From: Streptomyces wedmorensis
GTDB lineage: Bacteria > Actinomycetota > Actinomycetes > Streptomycetales > Streptomycetaceae
Length of the DNA stretch: 64,000 nt
NCBI RefSeq assembly: GCF_000716445.1
Contig: NZ_JNWK01000038.1
Span: 6,200-70,199, forward strand
Direction of reading: 5' to 3'
Position 1 is the first letter of the stretch, and each line of letters opens with the position of its first letter. Shown here piece after piece: positions 8,360 through 17,787 of this stretch. A program made the translations under genes and the position numbers. Under the pieces are notes generated by a model. The model was not told the DNA's origin. It did not search any database and saw only the letters and a program-made list of their open reading frames with translations.

Positions 8360-9694
8360 TCAGACGGTCTGGAGCCCTCGCATCTCCTTGAGGTAGGGAC
8401 CGACGTCGACCTGTATGGAGGAGCCGCCCGCCGCCGTGCCGTAACGCTTGGCGATGCCCCTCAGGTACGCGTCGATCTCCTCGCGCATCGCGCCCGCATC
8501 CGGCAGGACGACCTCGCCACTGATGATGCGCGCGACCCAATGCGTCTGGCCCTCCACGAGCCGCGTGATGGCGCCCATCGGACGGACCAAGCCGACGAAG
8601 TACAGACCGGGGCGGCCAGGAGCGACGACCCGCCGGTACAGCTCGACCGACCCGCCCGGCCCGGCCGGGCACCCTTCGGGCAGGAACGGGAAGTCCATTT
8701 GGTAGCCGGTGCAGTAGACGATCGCGTCGGCCTCCTCCGAGGTCCCGTCGGTGAAGACCACCCGCATGCCGTCGAGGCGGTCGATCCCCGGTCTGGGGTG
8801 CACCGCGCCGTGGCGTATCCGGCTGAGGATCTCGTCCGAGATGGTCACGGGGGAGGAGAAGAGCGGGTGGTCCGGCTCGGGCAGGCCGTAGTCGGACAGT
8901 CTGCCCCGCGCGACCTGCAGAGCCCTCTCGGCGAATTCGATCTGTTCGGGCAGGGACATGGCGGTGAACCACGACACCTCGGCCATCTCGTCCACCGACA
9001 TGCCGTAGAGCTGCTTGGGAACGATGTGCAGCCCCCGACGCACCGAGAGCACGGTGCGCGCGGCATGCCGGGAGAGGTCCGTGGCGATGTCCACCGCCGA
9101 CGCGCCCAGACCCACGACGACGACGCGCTGCCCGGCGAAGTCGGCCCCGTCCTGGTAGTCCACGGAATGCAGAATCCTGCCGGCGAACCCGTCGGAACCG
9201 GGCGGCGCGGGCTTCGGCAGCGTCGGCACCGTGTTGTGCCCCGAGGCGACGATGACATGAGCGAACCGCCGCGAATCCAGCGTCCCGTCCGCCCCTCGGC
9301 TGACGACCGTCCACGACGCATCGTCACCCTCTTGCCGCACCGACACGACCTCGACGCCGAACTCGATGCGGTCCGACACCCCCGCCCATTCGGCGAAGGA
9401 CCGCAGATAGGCCGCGACCTCGCTGTGCCGGGGATAAAGGGGGTACGCGTCGGGCATCGGGAACTCGGTGTACCCCGTGAGCTGCTTCGCGGTGTTCAGA
9501 TGCAGCGACTGGTACCCGGGCCCCGGCTCACCGGCTCCCGGCTGCCGCCAGATCCCGCCGACATCGACCGCCCGCTCGAGACAGACGAAATCGATCCCCT
9601 TGACCGCCAGAGCGTGTGCGGTCGCCAGCCCCGACAGCCCCGCACCGATCACGCACACACTCAAGGTTTCTCCCACAGAACGAACACTCTCCAC
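8360..9694 (-). CDS. Flavin-dependent monooxygenase (class B)
   Basis: A 444-residue FMO. The FAD site is GAGLSG (17-22). The FMO signature FxGxxxHxxxY is [11 protein letters not shown] (about 170-180). The NADPH site is GLGASA (about 195-200), and the CTGY motif sits near the C-terminal third. Convergent with the prenyltransferase. In S. coelicolor the equivalent pair converts tryptophan to 5-dimethylallylindole-3-acetonitrile, the FMO acting on the prenylated amino acid. I infer the same type of reaction here, though the prenylation position cannot be read from sequence. Start at the ATG following a purine-poor leader; Val/Met alternatives lie within the first 12 residues. Confidence 0.88.
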   Translation of the reverse strand: MESVRSVGETLSVCVIGAGLSGLATAHALAVKGIDFVCLERAVDVGGIWRQPGAGEPGPGYQSLHLNTAKQLTGYTEFPMPDAYPLYPRHSEVAAYLRSFAEWAGVSDRIEFGVEVVSVRQEGDDASWTVVSRGADGTLDSRRFAHVIVASGHNTVPTLPKPAPPGSDGFAGRILHSVDYQDGADFAGQRVVVVGLGASAVDIATDLSRHAARTVLSVRRGLHIVPKQLYGMSVDEMAEVSWFTAMSLPEQIEFAERALQVARGRLSDYGLPEPDHPLFSSPVTISDEILSRIRHGAVHPRPGIDRLDGMRVVFTDGTSEEADAIVYCTGYQMDFPFLPEGCPAGPGGSVELYRRVVAPGRPGLYFVGLVRPMGAITRLVEGQTHWVARIISGEVVLPDAGAMREEIDAYLRGIAKRYGTAAGGSSIQVDVGPYLKEMRGLQTV

Positions 9695-10231
9695 TCGAAT
9701 GATCTTTCACTTCCCACCCGCCCCCCGCCTCACACTCGCAACACCCCGAGGCTCCCGTCACACCCACCGCACCCCGCCGAGCAGCTCGGCGGCCAGACCG
9801 GCTGTCTCCCCGCGAGCCGCCGCTGCGGGGGAAGGACCAGTGTCGGGGTGGCGAGGGTGACGGCGAGGACGACACCAGGGATCAGCCGCTGCAGTGCCGG
9901 GGGTGTGGTCCGGGGGAGCAGGGAGGAGGGTATCGCCCATGCTGCGAGCTCGGTGAAGGCTGTGGTGATGACTGAGGGGCGCCTCCAAGGTCCACCGGTC
10001 GAACAAGCTGGGGTGTTCCCGGAGGATGACCACACTGGCGTGCCCGGCCCGCACGACCGCGCGAGCACACCCGGAGGACTGTGCCCTGCCACTCGATCCG
10101 CAGGACCCGACGGTCCCGCCGGACCCGGTGGCCTCGCTGGTCTCGACCATGCCGACCGACGCGACGGTCCCGATGGATCCGACCGCCCGGCCCCATCGGG
10201 CAGTCCGTCCCGGCCCCGGTGAGGCGGCCTT
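9695..10231. other. Intergenic region, possible kinase remnant
   Basis: No gene is convincing. A 69-codon forward frame (10026-10235) overlaps the response-regulator start as GTGA, as the 3' end of an upstream histidine kinase normally would. Its sequence is low-complexity Pro/Asp/Thr and shows no kinase motif. The partner kinase is probably deleted. Confidence 0.35.
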
Positions 10232-10954
10232 GTGACGATCCGCGTCCTCCTCGCCGACGACCAGCCGCTGGTCTGTGCCGGCCTGCGGATGGTCGTCGAC
10301 GCGACCCCCGGCCTCGCCGTCGTCGGCGAGGCGGCGACCGGAACTCAGGCCGTCGCCCTGGCCAGGGAACTGGCCCCCGATGTCGTCGTCATGGACATCC
10401 GGATGCCCGGCATGGACGGCATCGAGGCTACCCGGATGATCACCGTTGAATCCCTGAATGTCCGATTCGTCGTCCTCACCACCTTCGACACCGACACCCA
10501 CGTCCACGCCTCGCTGCGGGCTGGGGCCAGCGGCTTCCTCGTCAAGGACACCGACCTCGACGGGTTCCTCACCGCTCTGCGCGTGGTCGCGGCCGGCGAC
10601 GCCCTGATCGCGCCCGCCGTCACACGCCGCCTCATCGCGGAGTTCGCCGGACGCCCGGGCCCCGCCCACGCTCCGCCGGCACCGGAACTCGTCGGCCTCA
10701 CCGCACGGGAGCACGAGGTGCTCGCCCTCGTCGGGCGCGGACTGTCCAACGCCGAGCTCGCCGACCACCTCGGCATCGGCCCGGGCACCGTCAAGACGCA
10801 TGTCAGGAACCTGCTCACCAAGCTTGGCGCCCGCGACCGGGTCCACCTGGTCATCGCCGCGTACGAAGCGGGTCTGGCCACCCCCGCACGCCGGCCTCCG
10901 GACGCCGCCCCTGGACGATGCGAACGCTACGCCCACGCTCCGCACAACCCTTGA
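10232..10954 (+). CDS. NarL/LuxR-family response regulator
   Basis: A 240-residue two-component regulator. The receiver domain has the acidic pair D9-D10, phosphoacceptor Asp55 in VVVMDIRMPGMDG, the LTT switch Thr and the Lys of VKDTD. The C-terminal LuxR-type HTH (about 165-228) reads LTAREHEVLALVGRGLSNAE then GTVKTHVRNLLTKLGARDR. No intact histidine kinase lies next to it, so it is orphaned in this window. The GTG start overlaps the stop of a short upstream frame. The last 20 residues are an extra Pro/Arg tail. Confidence 0.92.
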   Translation: MTIRVLLADDQPLVCAGLRMVVDATPGLAVVGEAATGTQAVALARELAPDVVVMDIRMPGMDGIEATRMITVESLNVRFVVLTTFDTDTHVHASLRAGASGFLVKDTDLDGFLTALRVVAAGDALIAPAVTRRLIAEFAGRPGPAHAPPAPELVGLTAREHEVLALVGRGLSNAELADHLGIGPGTVKTHVRNLLTKLGARDRVHLVIAAYEAGLATPARRPPDAAPGRCERYAHAPHNP

Positions 10955-10980
10955 TGATCACGCCGTGGCCGTTGCCGTTC

Positions 10981-11438
10981 TCACCCGGCTCCAGCACAAG
11001 ATCGCGAAGTCGCGCTGGAGTGTCGGGACGGATTACCCGGGGTCCCGCCGCCCTCGACATCGGCCACCATCGTGCGCAGGACCTTGAGCGCGGCCACGTA
11101 CTCCTCGTCGCTGATTCCCTGGTGGACCACGGCGCGCACCTCGGTCGCCGGCTCACGGAGCTGCACTCTGACGCTCTCCCCGGCATCCGTGAGGTGCAGG
11201 CGCTGCCCGTCGTCGATCCGGAGCCATCCGCGCTGGAGCAACCGAGCGACGACCCTGTGATTTCGTGCGGCCCATCGGCGAGGTGTGTCAGCTGCACGAC
11301 GACTTCCTCACGGTTCGGTGCCGTGGGACCGCCGTTCACACGGTTGAGCACCCAGCACTGCGGCTGCGTGACGTCGATCCTGGCCATGGCGTCACGCAGA
11401 TGCCGGGCGACGGCCGGGCCGAGTGGCCGGCATGTCAC
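10981..11438 (-). pseudogene. MarR-type regulator, frameshifted
   Basis: Two overlapping reverse frames together make one winged-helix protein. The first ends its homology at THLADGPHEI. The second continues with VVARLLQRGWLRIDDGQRLHL, then TDAGESV and the C-terminal helix. One base is gained or lost near 11250. The N-terminal helix 1 is very short. MarR family is my best guess from the wing and the LTDAG motif. It cannot be translated as one protein. Confidence 0.65.
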
Positions 11439-11477
11439 CGGTGGCGGCCGGGTTTGCCGGTGCCTGATCGGTGGTGG

Positions 11478-12202
11478 CTTCGGTCAGCGCTGACCGCAAT
11501 ACCCTCGGGCCGTCCCCGGCCCGCCGCGACGCGCTCGCCCGCCGCGACGCGCTCGCCCGCCGCGACCATCACCTACAACGTCATCGAGGCCGTCGTCGCG
11601 ATCACCGCAGGCACGATCGCCTCCTCCACCGCGTTGGTCGGCTTCGGGCTGGACCCCGTGATTGAGGTGTCCTCCGCCGCGGCGGTCACCTGGCAGTTCT
11701 CCGCGCGAGCCACGCCGTGCGCGAGGCACGGGAGAAGACCACCCTGCGGATCATCGCCGTCTCCTTCTTCGCCCTCGCCGCCCACGTGAGCATCGACGCC
11801 GTCCGAGCCCTGGCCGGCTCCGGCGAAGCCGACCGCTCGATGCCCGGCATCGTCATCGCAGCTTTGTCCCTGGCGATCATGCCCTTCCTCTCCGCCGCCC
11901 AGCACCGCGCGGGCCGCGAACTCTGATCCGCCTCCGCGGTCGCCGACTCCAAGCAGACCCTGCCGTGCACCTGCCTCTCCGCCGTCCTCCTCCTCGGCCT
12001 CGTACTCAACGCCACCCTCGACTGGTCCTGGGCCGACCCCATCGCCGCCCTCGTCATCGCCGCCATCGCGATCGAGGAAGGCCACAATGCCTGGCAGGGC
12101 CAAGGCTGCTGCGCGCCCCCCACGCCTCTGTCCCCGCCGGGGCCGCCGCAGCCAAGGGGGACGCGTGCGGCCGCAAGCCGGGCTGCAGACGCTGTTCGTG
12201 AG
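11478..12202 (+). pseudogene. Decayed CDF cation-efflux gene
   Basis: This is a degenerate second copy of the CDF transporter at 57379-58101. The segments TITYNVIEAVVAITAGTIAS, EKTTLRIIAVSFFALAA, then WADPIAALVIAAIA follow in the same order with small changes. It is broken by a frameshift near 11710 and an in-frame TGA at 11924-11926. Further shifts follow. An 18-bp tandem duplication, CGACGCGCTCGCCCGCCG, sits in the N-terminal coding part near 11527. The Cys-rich C-terminal tail is replaced by a frameshifted sequence. Confidence 0.9.
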
Positions 12203-12240
12203 CCTCGCGCAACCCCGTCCGTGCGCCGAGACCGCCATCA

Positions 12241-12618
12241 TCAGCGGGCTGGGTGCGGGGTTTGTGGCTGATTGGCGCGGCGTTCAGTGGCCGCGGGGGC
12301 GTACATGATGACCGCCATTCCGGCAAGGCAGACCAGCGCGCCGATGATGTCCAAGCGATCGGGGCGGTAGCCGTCGGCGACCATGCCCCACGCGATCGAC
12401 CCGGCGACGAAAATGCCGCCGTACGCGGCGAGGATCCGGCCGAAGTCGTCATCGGACTGGAAGGTTGCCACCACCCCGTACAAACCGAGTGCGATGACGC
12501 CTGCGCCGATCCAGACCCATCCCTTGTGCTCGCGGATGCCCTGCCAGACCAGCCAAGCGCCCCCGATCTCGAACAGGGCGGCGACGGCGAACAGGCCGAT
12601 GGATCGGGCGACGAGCAC
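12241..12618 (-). CDS. YnfA/UPF0060 family membrane protein
   Basis: A 125-residue protein with four membrane helices (about 7-27, 34-52, 63-82, 89-107). The family motifs are present: [18 protein letters not shown], then [21 protein letters not shown], then [19 protein letters not shown]0060 proteins resemble small multidrug-resistance transporters; substrate unproven. It lies 48 bases after the MerR gene on the same strand and is probably its co-transcribed target. Confidence 0.92.
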   Translation of the reverse strand: MLVARSIGLFAVAALFEIGGAWLVWQGIREHKGWVWIGAGVIALGLYGVVATFQSDDDFGRILAAYGGIFVAGSIAWGMVADGYRPDRLDIIGALVCLAGMAVIMYAPAATERRANQPQTPHPAR

Positions 12619-12666
12619 GGCAGGGAATCTCTGGAGCAGGGGAGCGGCGGGAAGGGGAGGGCGCGG

Positions 12667-13443
12667 TCATGCGGCGGGGTCGAACAGGTCGCTGATCAGT
12701 CCGGCACCGTCGGCCGGCGCGCGGACTTCCAGGTGCAGGCGCGGGCCGTCGAGGAGGAGCCGGAAGTCGAAGAACGGGCAGCACTGCTGCTCGGCCGCCG
12801 CCAGTTCCGCCACCCGCACCGTCCGGTCGACGGGCATGGTCAGGCGTAGCCCGTCGACCACCGCAGTCCGCACGGCGCCGTCGACCGCCTCGCGCCATTG
12901 GGCGGTCCGCTGGCGCAGGCCTTCGCGGGTCAGGGCGCAGGCCACTGGGGCCGTCCGCCACCCCTCCGCCTCGGCGGCCCGGCGGCTGGACACGAGCATC
13001 ACGTCCACCGACTGCATGCCGACAGCGGTCGGAGCCGCCGGGTCAAGGCAGCCGCACTCAGGATCACAGGGGCTCGCACGATCGGGAAGCGCGTCCAGAT
13101 GCTCCAGGGCGGTGTGCAGGGAGGCAGTGAACGCATCCAGCTCGGCGGCGCGAGCCCCGGCCTCGGCCAGGCGGGCGGCAATCCGCGGCCGCAGGTCGGC
13201 TTTCACGTCCCGGCAGGCACCGGCCTCCCACACCGCCAGCAACTCGCCGATCTCCTTCAACGGCAGCCCGAGGTGCTTGGCCGCACCGATGAACGCGAGT
13301 CGCTCGACCGCGTCCTCGCCATACGCCCGGTAGCCGGCCGGGGTCCGGTCCGCCGGCAGGAGTCCGGCTCCCTCGTAGAAGCGCAGGGTGGTCGCCGGCA
13401 CGCCGGAGCATTCAGCGAGCTGGGAGATCCTCATCGTGCTCAT
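12667..13443 (-). CDS. MerR-family regulator with Cys-rich C-terminus
   Basis: A 258-residue protein from the ATG at 13443. The MerR HTH (MRISQLAECSGVPATTLRFYEGAGLL) is at residues 4-29 with the wing PAGYRAY following. A dimerisation helix is followed by PCDPECGCLDP, a probable metal-binding loop. A second domain of about 90 residues ends with AAAEQQCCPFFDFRL, seen at the C-terminus of some actinobacterial MerR proteins. Start choice is supported by the palindrome just upstream, which would be disrupted if translation began further 5'. Probably senses a thiophilic metal or metalloid and controls itself and the YnfA gene. Confidence 0.88.
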   Translation of the reverse strand: MSTMRISQLAECSGVPATTLRFYEGAGLLPADRTPAGYRAYGEDAVERLAFIGAAKHLGLPLKEIGELLAVWEAGACRDVKADLRPRIAARLAEAGARAAELDAFTASLHTALEHLDALPDRASPCDPECGCLDPAAPTAVGMQSVDVMLVSSRRAAEAEGWRTAPVACALTREGLRQRTAQWREAVDGAVRTAVVDGLRLTMPVDRTVRVAELAAAEQQCCPFFDFRLLLDGPRLHLEVRAPADGAGLISDLFDPAA

Positions 13444-13455
13444 ACCTCGACGGTA

Positions 13456-13479
13456 GACCTTCGCCCCAGGTCGAAGGTC
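13456..13479 (-). promoter_or_regulatory. MerR-type operator/promoter
   Basis: Perfect 8-bp arms GACCTTCG / CGAAGGTC around eight bases, 12 bases upstream of the merR-like ATG. On the reverse strand a TTGACC box overlaps the far arm, and CTACCG follows about 19 bases later. That is the long spacer typical of MerR-controlled promoters. Autoregulation is likely. Confidence 0.75.
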
Positions 13480-13737
13480 AAGCCGGAACCCGCGCGCTCG
13501 TCGGCGCCAGGGCGGCGACCGCCGTGGCGCCGGTACGAGGGCCCCCGCCGGGCACCTTGCCGGGCATCCGCCACACCGCACACCGTCCCGCGTGCGGCTG
13601 GAAGAGCAGGCCAGGTGGCCTTCAGGAACTCCACGACCCGCTTCGCCTTCCTCTTCCTCGGTCGTGTTGCGGTTCGAAGCGGGTGTGTTCCTGCGGTGAG
13701 GCGGACGGTCGGGGCGGCTGCTGGTTACCTCGGGTTG

Positions 13738-13959
13738 TTACCACTCGGGGTGTACGTCGTGGCTGTCGTAGCGGGAGCCTGTCTGGGTGATCCACGGCCT
13801 GAAGCGGCCGGGTCCGGAGTCTTCGTGGGCGTAGGCAACCGGCTCCTCGGTCTCGTCGGTGACGATGACGGCTCCGGCCTTCTGCGCGCATCGCAGTGAG
13901 TGTGTCCAGTGCCGGCCGTGATGACCGGTGCGGTAGTCAGGGGGCTTGCATTCGGTCAT
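13738..13959 (-). CDS. Small hypothetical protein
   Basis: A 73-residue protein with plausible amino-acid composition (His/Trp/Tyr-rich, few Arg runs), for example GHHGRHWTHSLRCAQKAGAV. No family recognised. It lies alone between the MerR locus and a receiver-like gene. Kept because composition differs from the off-frame sequences around it. Confidence 0.45.
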   Translation of the reverse strand: MTECKPPDYRTGHHGRHWTHSLRCAQKAGAVIVTDETEEPVAYAHEDSGPGRFRPWITQTGSRYDSHDVHPEW

Positions 13960-14139
13960 CGCTTCTCACCGCCGTGTGACGTCGCGTGCCTGCCGTACGG
14001 AACGAACAGGCACCCGGTTAGTGTCGAACATGCAGAAATACCCCATTTATGCAATTTTGAACATACAGGTGGTCGGCAATCGGGCAGGCCCGGGTCGCGG
14101 TCCACCACGTCAGGCCGTGCAAGCCGGGAGGGAGAAACG

Positions 14140-14523
14140 ATGCCGTCATCCGTCTCGGTCCTCCTCTACAGCAGCGACGCCGACACCCGGGCACAGATCC
14201 GGCTGGCCGTCGGCCGCAGCCCCGCGCCCGACATCCCGCCGGTCACGTTCGTCGAATGCGCGACCCTTCCCGCGGTCCTGCTGGCACTGGACACGACCCG
14301 ATTCGACGCCTGCGTGCTGGACGGCGAAGCAGTCCCCGCCGGCGGCATAGGCGTCTGCCGACAGATCAAGAACGAAGTCTTCCAGTGCCCACCGGTCCTC
14401 CTCCTGATCGGACGGCCACAGGACGCCTGGCTGGCCACATGGAGCCACGCCGACGCCACGATCACCCTGCCCCCGGACCCGACGGAAACCGCTGCATCCC
14501 TCGCCACACTGCTCCGCGCGTGA
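14140..14523 (+). CDS. Receiver-like domain protein
   Basis: A 127-residue CheY-like single domain. VSVLLYSSDADTRAQIRLAV begins the fold, and FDACVLDGEA holds the candidate phosphoacceptor Asp. VCRQIKNEVFQCPPVLLLIG and then RPQDAWLATWSHADATI follow. The acidic pair after strand 1 is replaced by Ser-Asp, so phosphorylation is doubtful. ATG 14140 is preceded by GGGAGGGAG. No output domain and no kinase neighbour. Proteins of this type are common single-copy genes in Streptomyces; role unknown. Confidence 0.75.
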   Translation: MPSSVSVLLYSSDADTRAQIRLAVGRSPAPDIPPVTFVECATLPAVLLALDTTRFDACVLDGEAVPAGGIGVCRQIKNEVFQCPPVLLLIGRPQDAWLATWSHADATITLPPDPTETAASLATLLRA

Positions 14524-14758
14524 GGACCCCTCAGGAGGCGCGCCCTCATACCCCGGCGCTCTACCGGCGCACCGTGCCGGGAGCCGTCACACGGCTCAAC
14601 ACGCAGCTCGATTTCCAGAAGCGCTCGGATACCTCCCGAAGCGGCAAACGGCTGCCGTCCGTTTCAGCAACACGTGATCGCCTGACGTGAGGCGACAGCC
14701 GCGTGTGCCCTGGCGGGGTGGCTGCAAAACCAGGCAACACGCCACGTACGGTCAGCGC

Positions 14759-15325
14759 ATGCACGACCAACGAGACCAGGATCAGGACCAGGACACCGGC
14801 AAGGCAGCGCCCCAACACCGCGCCCCCGCCGCCGACGGCGCCACGGAAGCCGAAGCAGTGGTCTTCGTGTGCGCGACGTGCGAAGTCCCTCTGACGGGCC
14901 CCCTCATTCGACTGCCCGCAGTTCCCGAGGCGCCGTACTACGAGTGGTGGAACGCCGAGGAGCCCGGCCCATCCCCGCCGACTGTCCCGTCAGGCCGCTA
15001 CGCCATCGAGACCGAACCATACGGTGCACCCCTGGTGGCCTCCGAAGTCCCTGCACAGGCGATGCCCCGCTACGGGACGATAAGCAACGAGCACGGGCAA
15101 TACCTCGTGTCGCAAGGCCCGCGCGGCAACATCGTCATCAACCCCGACGACGCCCACGGCCTGGAGTACCACCACGCGTCCCCCGCTTGCTGCGGAGCAA
15201 CACCGACCGGCGGAATGAACCAACTGTGCACCTGCGGCACCCTCGTCGCCACGCTCTGCTCCGACTGCTGCTGCCCGTACGAACTACATCTCTCACCCGA
15301 CCGCGTCCGCGCCGTCGGCCCCTGA
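14759..15325 (+). CDS. Hypothetical Cys-rich protein
   Basis: A 188-residue protein from ATG 14759. It starts with a charged, Gln/Asp-rich tail. CATCEVPLTGP follows as a treble-clef-like CxxC, and the end carries the cluster SPACCGATPTGGMNQLCTCGT plus CSDCCCPYELHL. These suggest zinc binding. A fold-like core of about 100 residues lies between (EAPYYEWWN to VINPDDAHGLEYHH). No named family. The gene stands alone. Confidence 0.65.
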   Translation: MHDQRDQDQDQDTGKAAPQHRAPAADGATEAEAVVFVCATCEVPLTGPLIRLPAVPEAPYYEWWNAEEPGPSPPTVPSGRYAIETEPYGAPLVASEVPAQAMPRYGTISNEHGQYLVSQGPRGNIVINPDDAHGLEYHHASPACCGATPTGGMNQLCTCGTLVATLCSDCCCPYELHLSPDRVRAVGP

Positions 15326-15681
15326 GACGAGACTGGACCGCACGCACTGCTCGCCGACATTTCCACGTCTGTCGGGCAGCGGCTGCTTCCGATCACCACC
15401 GACATTCGCGTCCAGGTCGCAGGTTCTGGTCCAACTTTTATGGAGCGGTGACGTTCAGCGTTGTTGAGCAACTCTGCGATGGTGATGTGCCACCAGGGGT
15501 CCAGCCAAGGTGAGGTCAAAAGCCGCCACGAGTCGATTCTGGTCTCCGAGCTGCCGCAGTGAATACCGAATTTACTGCGGCAGGGCTTCTACCGTGATCA
15601 TCTCGGCCTGCGGCGGGCTCTCTGGCTGCCACAGGCGAGGTGTACGCATTTACCGCGGCAGTGCCGGAAGGGCGGGCGGGC
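15326..15681. repeat. Integrase upstream region with repeats
   Basis: No gene here. The sequence contains an inverted repeat at 15551-15583: CTGCCGCAGTGAAT and ATTTACTGCGGCAG, 13 of 14 positions complementary, 5-base loop. A third copy, ATTTACCGCGGCAG, lies at 15648-15661. They sit directly before the integrase start and could be arm-type integrase sites, an attachment core or an autoregulatory operator. Confidence 0.6.
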
Positions 15682-16748
15682 GTGACGATCGAACCGGTGA
15701 CCGAACTCGGGAGCGGGGGTGCGCTTCGGTTGCCGCGCGCTCGGGTCGTACCTCTGTCCGCCCCGCCCGCGTCGTACACCGCGGCGGTCGAGCGCTACCT
15801 CACCGGCGCAGGCATCGCGAAGTCCTCCGCGCGGATCTACCGGATCTCGCTGACGACGTGGGGCTGGATGCTCGCCGGCGAACCGGCGCCGACCGGACCC
15901 GCCCGCCGGGGCGCGAAGCCGCCTGTCTTCCCCGTCACCGCGATCGACGACCCGGCGCTGCCGGAGGTGCTGGCCGAGCTGGCGGCGGCCCGGGCGGACG
16001 AGATGGACGCCGACACCGTCAACCGAGAGCTGTCCATCGCGCGCAAGGCGATTGGCTGGTGGCAGCGCCAGGGCTGGGTCAGCGTCGATCCGACGATCGG
16101 CATCGAGCGGCGGCCGGCACCGCCCGACCGCACCAAGGCCCTGGCGGAGAACCAGATCGCCGCCCTGTGGCGCCCGGACGTCGCGCTGCGGGAGAAGACG
16201 CAGTGGACGATGCTCTACGAGTCCGCCGCCCGCGCGGACGAGGTGCTGTGCCTGAACGTCGAGGACCTGTACCCGCAGGACAAGCGCGGGAAGATCACCG
16301 CCAAGGGCGGGGCGACCGAGTGGATTCACTGGCAGTCCGGCACAGCCCAGCTCCTGCCCCGCCTCATCGCCCGCCGCACCCGCGGCCCACTGTTCCTCAC
16401 CGACCGCAAGGCCCCGGCCGGAACGCCGACGCTCGACGTGTGCCCGGAGACGAGCCGGGCCCGGCTCTCCTACCGCCGGGCCGAGGAGATCTTCGAGGAG
16501 AGCACCCGGCTACTGGCCAACCCGTTCGCCTCACCCGAGGACATCGAGGACTTGGACGGCTTCACCCTCCACAGGCTCCGGCACAGTGCCCTGACACACG
16601 ACGCCGAAGACGGCACCTCGCCCCGATGCTGCTGGCCCGCTCCCGCCACGCCTCCGTCCGCTCCCTGGAGCGGTACGCCCGCCCCAGCGTCGACGCGGTC
16701 GCCCGGCACGTCGCCGAACGCTGCCCCGCCGCACGCCGCCGGACCTGA
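15682..16748 (+). pseudogene. Tyrosine recombinase, frameshifted near 3' end
   Basis: A site-specific integrase. A SAM-like N-terminal domain (SYTAAVERYLTGAGIAKSSAR) precedes the catalytic domain. The first catalytic Arg is in YESAARADEVL. HRLRHSALTHD supplies HxxR. The frame then shifts near 16620: the continuation LLARSRHASVRSLERYA, with the last His/Arg and the catalytic Tyr, is in another frame that stops at 16748. As sequenced the protein lacks the nucleophile. GTG 15682 after a GGGCGGGCGG stretch is preferred; GTG 15640 is an alternative. It marks a former integrated element beside the dioxygenase operon. Confidence 0.85.
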
Positions 16749-16893
16749 CCCTCGCCGTTTGCGGCTGGTGACAGCATTCTTACCGGCACCCCGAGTTCAG
16801 TCACCCGCGGCCTCCGTCATACCGGAGCGCGGCATGTCATGAGCGGCGCGGCCGTACCGGCGATCACTCCTCGTCGGCCCGGGGGCAGGCTGG

Positions 16894-17787
16894 TCAGCTG
16901 CCCCGTCGTCTCTGGTACTCATTCATCAGCGAGACTGGCTCCGGTACCACGGTCAGGCCGAGGAAGCGGTGTGCGGAGGCCGCGAACTCCGCTGGAGAGC
17001 CGGTGACCAGGAAGCGGTCCGAGCGCGATACGTAGGAAGCAGGCAGGCGAACAGAGCGTGCGGCGGCCTGCTGCCCGAGCGCGTCAGTGACGGCTCGGGC
17101 AGCCGCCGGACCGGAGGTCGCCAGTCTGACGCCGGGACCGACTCTGTTCTGGATGAGATCCTGGATCACAGGGTAGGCGGTGCAGCCGAGGACGAGCGTG
17201 TCGAGGTCCTTACAGGCGCACAGCGGCGCAAGGCTGGCATCGACTGCGGCCTCCAGTTCCGGGCGGCGTGCCGAGGTATGAATGAGCGGGCCCAGGACCG
17301 GGCAGGCGACTGACCGTACGTCCAGTCGCGGATTCCAGCGCGCGAACGCCCTCTCGTAGGCTCGGCGACCTACGGTCGCCTCCGTTGCCATTAGACCGAT
17401 GACGCCGGACCGTGTGAGGGGGAGGGACGCCCGAGCGGTTGCCTCGATCACGCCGACGACTGGGGTGCCAGCCGGGATGTCAGGGGGGCTTCCCTTGGGT
17501 CCCGGTCGTGCGGTTCGGCAGGCGTCCGCAGTGTTGCACCCGATGAGGATCACGTCCACGGTCTGGCCATGGAGGAAGCGCAGGGCGGTCGAGGTGATGT
17601 CCGCGATCTCCGCCTCCGGCTTGTCCCCGAAGGGAAGGTTCGCTGTGTCCGCCAGGTAGATCACCTCGCAGCCGGGGACTGCGCGCCGCAGATCTTCGAG
17701 CAGGGTGAGTCCCCCGATGCCCGAGTCGAATACGCCGATGCGGGGGGCCGGAGCGGTGCGTGTCCCGTCCGCGCTGCCCCTCGTCAT
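16894..17787 (-). CDS. Glutamate/aspartate racemase homologue
   Basis: A 297-residue Asp/Glu racemase-family protein. The N-terminal GVFDSGIGG has D21 and S22. The first catalytic Cys is Cys84 in GCNTAD. The second is Cys202 in GCTAYP, where MurI enzymes have GCTHYP, so the catalytic-site His is Ala204. Its start overlaps the stop of the methyltransferase gene (ATGA). As last gene of a dioxygenase-methyltransferase-racemase operon it is more likely a biosynthetic epimerase than the housekeeping MurI. The lost His may mean a different substrate or altered protonation. Confidence 0.88.
   Translation of the reverse strand: MTRGSADGTRTAPAPRIGVFDSGIGGLTLLEDLRRAVPGCEVIYLADTANLPFGDKPEAEIADITSTALRFLHGQTVDVILIGCNTADACRTARPGPKGSPPDIPAGTPVVGVIEATARASLPLTRSGVIGLMATEATVGRRAYERAFARWNPRLDVRSVACPVLGPLIHTSARRPELEAAVDASLAPLCACKDLDTLVLGCTAYPVIQDLIQNRVGPGVRLATSGPAAARAVTDALGQQAAARSVRLPASYVSRSDRFLVTGSPAEFAASAHRFLGLTVVPEPVSLMNEYQRRRGS

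Noticed and set aside
8540..10222. 560-codon forward frame opposite the monooxygenase
   Set aside because: Antisense of a well-supported FMO gene, with Arg/Gly/His runs typical of shadow frames.
9758..10945. 395-codon reverse frame across the response-regulator gene
   Set aside because: It is antisense to a clear NarL-type regulator. Its sequence is low-complexity Gly/Asp/Val with no family signature.
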